A stretch of DNA of 64,000 nt from Franconibacter helveticus LMG 23732. GTDB lineage: Bacteria > Pseudomonadota > Gammaproteobacteria > Enterobacterales > Enterobacteriaceae. The stretch lies in the NCBI RefSeq assembly GCF_000463115.2, contig NZ_AWFX01000024.1, positions 62,001 to 126,000 on the forward strand, given 5' to 3'. The notes beneath the pieces were generated by a model that saw nothing but the letters and a program-made list of their open reading frames with translations, did not search any database and was not told where the DNA came from. Both the position numbers and the translations under genes were made by a program. Of this stretch, positions 61,475 to 64,000 are shown in pieces; the stretch's first letter is position 1, and every line of letters starts with the position of its first letter.

Positions 61475-62611
61475 CTAGTCGCCGGGGTATTTCTTATGCA
61501 TCGCTTCGGTAAACGGCGTGAAGTTATACTCTGATATTTCCCAGTCCCGATAGTCCAGTAAGTCGTCCGCCATCCCCTGAACCACTTCCGCTAACTCCAG
61601 CGCCTGCAACCAGCCTGAAGGGATTGTCGCTGCGCCATAGATTGCGCCAAGCAGGTTGCCGGCAATGGCGCCTGTGGAATCGGAATCACCGCCGTGATTA
61701 ACCGCCATCAGTACGCCATGCTCGAAAGAGCGGGCTTTCATTACGCAATAAAGGGCGACAGCCAGCGCCTCTTCCGCTACCCAGCCTTCGCCAAGCTGCG
61801 CAATGGCTTCGTGGGGCGAAACTGTCGCCAGCGCCAGGGTTTGCGCATGTTCAAGGGCGTGGAGCGTCTCCTCATGCGCAGGCTCTGTTTTCAGTAAAGC
61901 GAGCGCGTTATTCAGCGCCGTGTTGAGCGTTTCTCCGCGCGCAAGATAAAAAACCAGCGCCGCCAGTACGCCGCCGGTCAGCCAGCCGGTAGGATGGCCA
62001 TGGGTGAGCGCGGCGAGCTTACATCCCATATCAAAAGCCTGTCGGGCGGCGTCGCTTTCGTTAAAGCTTGCATAAAATAACCCTACCGGCGCCACGCGCA
62101 TTACGCCGCCGCAGCCTTTGCTGTTATTCCGGGCGGGCTCGCCAAAGGCTTTCATCTCGCGCAATGCGCTCAGACAGGTATTGCCCGGCGCACGAGCGCT
62201 GAAAAGCGCAGGCTGCTGAATAAGCCAGCCGGAAAGGCAAGCGGTATTAAGAAGGCCGTGACGATTGCGTACGCCCTGAGTCAGCAGCCAGCGCAGGTAA
62301 GCGTGAGCGGTTGTACTGGCGAAAGCAGGCGCTATGCCGCGCATCGCGCCGCGTACCCAGCCACGCAGCAGCCCCTCAGCAGTAAAAAGCGTCATTTGCG
62401 TATCGTCGGTTATCTTCCCTTTGCCGCCCCAGGCCACTTCGTAATCGAGCACGCCCTGCTCGCCAAAGCGCGCTGTTATCTCCGGCCAGCTTAAAAATTC
62501 TACCGGGCCGCCTAACGCATCGCCGACAGCGCCGCCGAGCAGGCAGCCGCGAAAACGCAGGCGCAGCGTGTTTAAGTCGGCAGGTTTTTCAGATACCGAA
62601 TTATTCGGCAT
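61475..62611 (-). CDS. ADP-ribosylglycohydrolase family protein, accessory
   Basis: 378 residues of the DraG/ARH fold. The binuclear Mg ligands are seen in ITDDTQMT (Thr/Asp 68-71) and GGDSDSTGAIAG (~307-318), with GCLLGGAVGDALGGPVEF (~22-39) at the start. Members remove ADP-ribose from proteins or nucleic acids, or act on related glycosides. There is no ADP-ribosyltransferase gene next to it, unlike dinitrogenase-regulatory or toxin/immunity pairs, so the substrate is open. It sits alone between tktA and epd, where E. coli K-12 has other genes. Confidence 0.9.
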   Translation of the reverse strand: MPNNSVSEKPADLNTLRLRFRGCLLGGAVGDALGGPVEFLSWPEITARFGEQGVLDYEVAWGGKGKITDDTQMTLFTAEGLLRGWVRGAMRGIAPAFASTTAHAYLRWLLTQGVRNRHGLLNTACLSGWLIQQPALFSARAPGNTCLSALREMKAFGEPARNNSKGCGGVMRVAPVGLFYASFNESDAARQAFDMGCKLAALTHGHPTGWLTGGVLAALVFYLARGETLNTALNNALALLKTEPAHEETLHALEHAQTLALATVSPHEAIAQLGEGWVAEEALAVALYCVMKARSFEHGVLMAVNHGGDSDSTGAIAGNLLGAIYGAATIPSGWLQALELAEVVQGMADDLLDYRDWEISEYNFTPFTEAMHKKYPGD

Positions 62612-62748
62612 GGCATTTTCCCAGGTTAAAGTTAGCTGCGCTTATTCCAGGAAGATAACACCCGTCGCGTAACCTCCTGGAGAGGGCAGGGAAGTGGTTG
62701 CCCGGGAAGGAACAGGCTGCGGTTAACTGGAATTTATTCCAGCAAAAA

Positions 62749-62764
62749 TGTGACGCAGGTCAGA
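62749..62764 (+). promoter_or_regulatory. CRP-like site upstream of epd
   Basis: TGTGACGCAGGTCAGA matches 9 of 10 positions of TGTGA-N6-TCACA. It is about 200 bases upstream of the epd start. Confidence 0.55.
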
Positions 62765-62821
62765 AGTTAAGGCGCTTTCCCTTGCATATCATTCCTTTTA
62801 TTCCACGTTTCGATTATTCTG

Positions 62822-62837
62822 GCTGAACCGTTTCAGT
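62822..62837 (+). promoter_or_regulatory. Cra (FruR) site upstream of epd
   Basis: GCTGAACCGTTTCAGT closely fits the Cra consensus GCTGAAWCGWTTCAGC. E. coli epd-pgk is a known Cra target. Confidence 0.7.
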
Positions 62838-62958
62838 CGGATAAATGTTCGACAAACAATCAAACAGATGCAGTTTGTGACAGGCGAGGATTCCCCTCAG
62901 AGTATGGCTGCATTACTCTGTCAGCCATCTCAATTCGGGAATGCTTTGCAGGAGACCT

Positions 62959-63978
62959 ATGACCCTACGCATAGCGATTAATGGTTTCGGCCGCATCGGG
63001 CGTAACGTGGTTCGCGCGTTATACGAATCCGGGCGCCGGGCTGAAATCACCGTGGTGGCTATCAACGAGCTGGCGGATGCCGCAGGCATGGCTCACTTAT
63101 TGAAGTATGACACCAGCCATGGCCGCTTCGCCTGGGATGTTCGCCAGGAAGCAGAGCTGATGTGGGTTGGCAATGACACCATTCGCCTGCTGCACCAGCC
63201 TGCCATCGAAGCGTTGCCCTGGCGCGAACTCGGCGTCGATATTGTCCTGGATTGTACTGGCGTTTACGGTTCCCGCGCAGATGGCATGGCGCATCTTGAA
63301 GCCGGCGCGAAGAAAGTGCTGTTTTCCCATCCCGGCGGCAACGATCTGGACGCGACGGTGGTTTACGGCGTCAACCAGGCGCAGCTTGAAGCTGAACATC
63401 GCATCGTCTCTAACGCCTCCTGCACCACAAATTGCATTATTCCTGTGATAAAACTGCTCGACGACGCTTTCGGCATTGAGTCTGGCACCGTCACGACTAT
63501 CCATTCGGCCATGCACGATCAGCAGGTTATCGACGCCTATCACCCTGACTTGCGCCGCACGCGCGCCGCCAGCCAGTCCATCATCCCCGTGGATACGCGT
63601 CTTGCGGCAGGCATCAGTAGAATTTTTCCGAAATTTCATGACCGTTTTGAAGCGATCGCCGTGCGCGTGCCGACAATCAACGTGACGGCGATTGATCTGA
63701 GCGTCTCGGTGCTTCAGCCGGTAAAAGCCTGTGATGTCAACCTGTTGCTGCAAAAAGCGGCACAGGGTGCATTTCATGGTATAGTTGACTATACGGAATT
63801 ACCGTTGGTCTCAACTGATTTTAACCACGATCCGCACAGTGCCATTGTGGACGGCACGCAGACAAGGGTGAGTGGGGCGCACCTCATCAAAACACTGGTG
63901 TGGTGTGATAATGAATGGGGCTTTGCTAACCGAATGCTCGACACGACGTTAGCCATGGCAGCTATTGGTTTCAGGTAA
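62959..63978 (+). CDS. epd: D-erythrose-4-phosphate dehydrogenase
   Basis: 339 residues (E. coli 339). A GAPDH-family enzyme for pyridoxal-phosphate synthesis. The Rossmann start is [21 protein letters not shown], and the catalytic Cys155 lies in SNASCTTNC. The ATG at 62959 follows GCAGGAGACC. The gene is complete; pgk would be expected just outside the window. Confidence 0.98.
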   Translation: MTLRIAINGFGRIGRNVVRALYESGRRAEITVVAINELADAAGMAHLLKYDTSHGRFAWDVRQEAELMWVGNDTIRLLHQPAIEALPWRELGVDIVLDCTGVYGSRADGMAHLEAGAKKVLFSHPGGNDLDATVVYGVNQAQLEAEHRIVSNASCTTNCIIPVIKLLDDAFGIESGTVTTIHSAMHDQQVIDAYHPDLRRTRAASQSIIPVDTRLAAGISRIFPKFHDRFEAIAVRVPTINVTAIDLSVSVLQPVKACDVNLLLQKAAQGAFHGIVDYTELPLVSTDFNHDPHSAIVDGTQTRVSGAHLIKTLVWCDNEWGFANRMLDTTLAMAAIGFR

Positions 63979-64000
63979 GACGCAATTTGCGTCTGCAAAA

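Larger units (their letters stand above)
62612..62958. other. epd upstream region
   Basis: 347 bases without a gene. It contains a CRP-like site (62749-62764) and a Cra-like site (62822-62837) suited to epd-pgk-fbaA control. No other feature is seen. Confidence 0.6.

Overview
The window is chromosomal DNA from a member of the Enterobacteriaceae. Almost every gene from mug to epd can be recognised as an E. coli-type orthologue in an E. coli-like order, read in reverse relative to the K-12 map. The backbone is GC-rich. Together with some local gene content (an FAD oxidoreductase/IclR pair beside yggR, an ADP-ribosylglycohydrolase between tktA and epd, no qseBC between mdaB and parC), this suggests a genus near Cronobacter or Enterobacter. 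The genus is an inference, not a demonstrated identification.

Layout. (1) 1-5000 is an accessory region to the left of tRNA-Ile ileX. It holds the 3' part of a glycyl-radical enzyme gene and a broken radical-SAM activase fused in frame to the last ~35 codons of an Hcp (type VI secretion tube) gene. Next come two successive DUF2778 (Tlde1-like L,D-transpeptidase) effector candidates, each followed by a two-helix membrane protein, and then a DUF1493 gene. The second effector has an in-frame stop. A hairpin resembling phage C4 antisense RNA lies between the two modules. (2) 5.1-12.1 kb: ileX, mug, a small lipoprotein, the macromolecular synthesis operon rpsU-dnaG-rpoD, and tsaD. (3) 12-24 kb: plsY, folB, uppP, cca, ygiM, ygiF, glnE, hldE, ubiK, ribB with its FMN riboswitch, and zupT with a Fur-box-like site. 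(4) 24-40 kb: ygiD, ygiC, ygiB, tolC with a marbox, nudF-yqiB-cpdA-yqiA-parE, ygiN, mdaB, parC, plsC, ftsP. (5) 39.7-44 kb: hemW-rdgB-yggU-yggT-yggS and divergent yggR. (6) 44-47 kb: an accessory FAD oxidoreductase with a divergent IclR regulator. (7) 47-54.4 kb: yqgF-yqgE-gshB-rsmE-endA-sprT-galP-metK. (8) 54.4-64 kb: yqgB-speA-speB, loiP, tktA, an ADP-ribosylglycohydrolase, epd.

How the genes work together. Most of the window is housekeeping: transcription and replication initiation (rpoD, dnaG), topoisomerase IV (parC, parE), tRNA maturation (cca, tsaD), phospholipid synthesis (plsY, plsC), glutathione, S-adenosylmethionine and polyamine synthesis (gshB, metK, speA, speB), and central carbon metabolism (tktA, epd). 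Recognisable control sites include the FMN riboswitch, GalR and CRP sites before galP, a MetJ-like operator before metK, Cra and CRP sites before epd, a marbox before tolC, and a Fur-like box before zupT.

The most interesting part is 1.8-5.0 kb. It looks like a decayed orphan type VI secretion cargo island: an Hcp stub, two peptidoglycan-targeting effector/immunity-type pairs and phage-like RNA structure, next to a tRNA gene whose 3' end faces the island.
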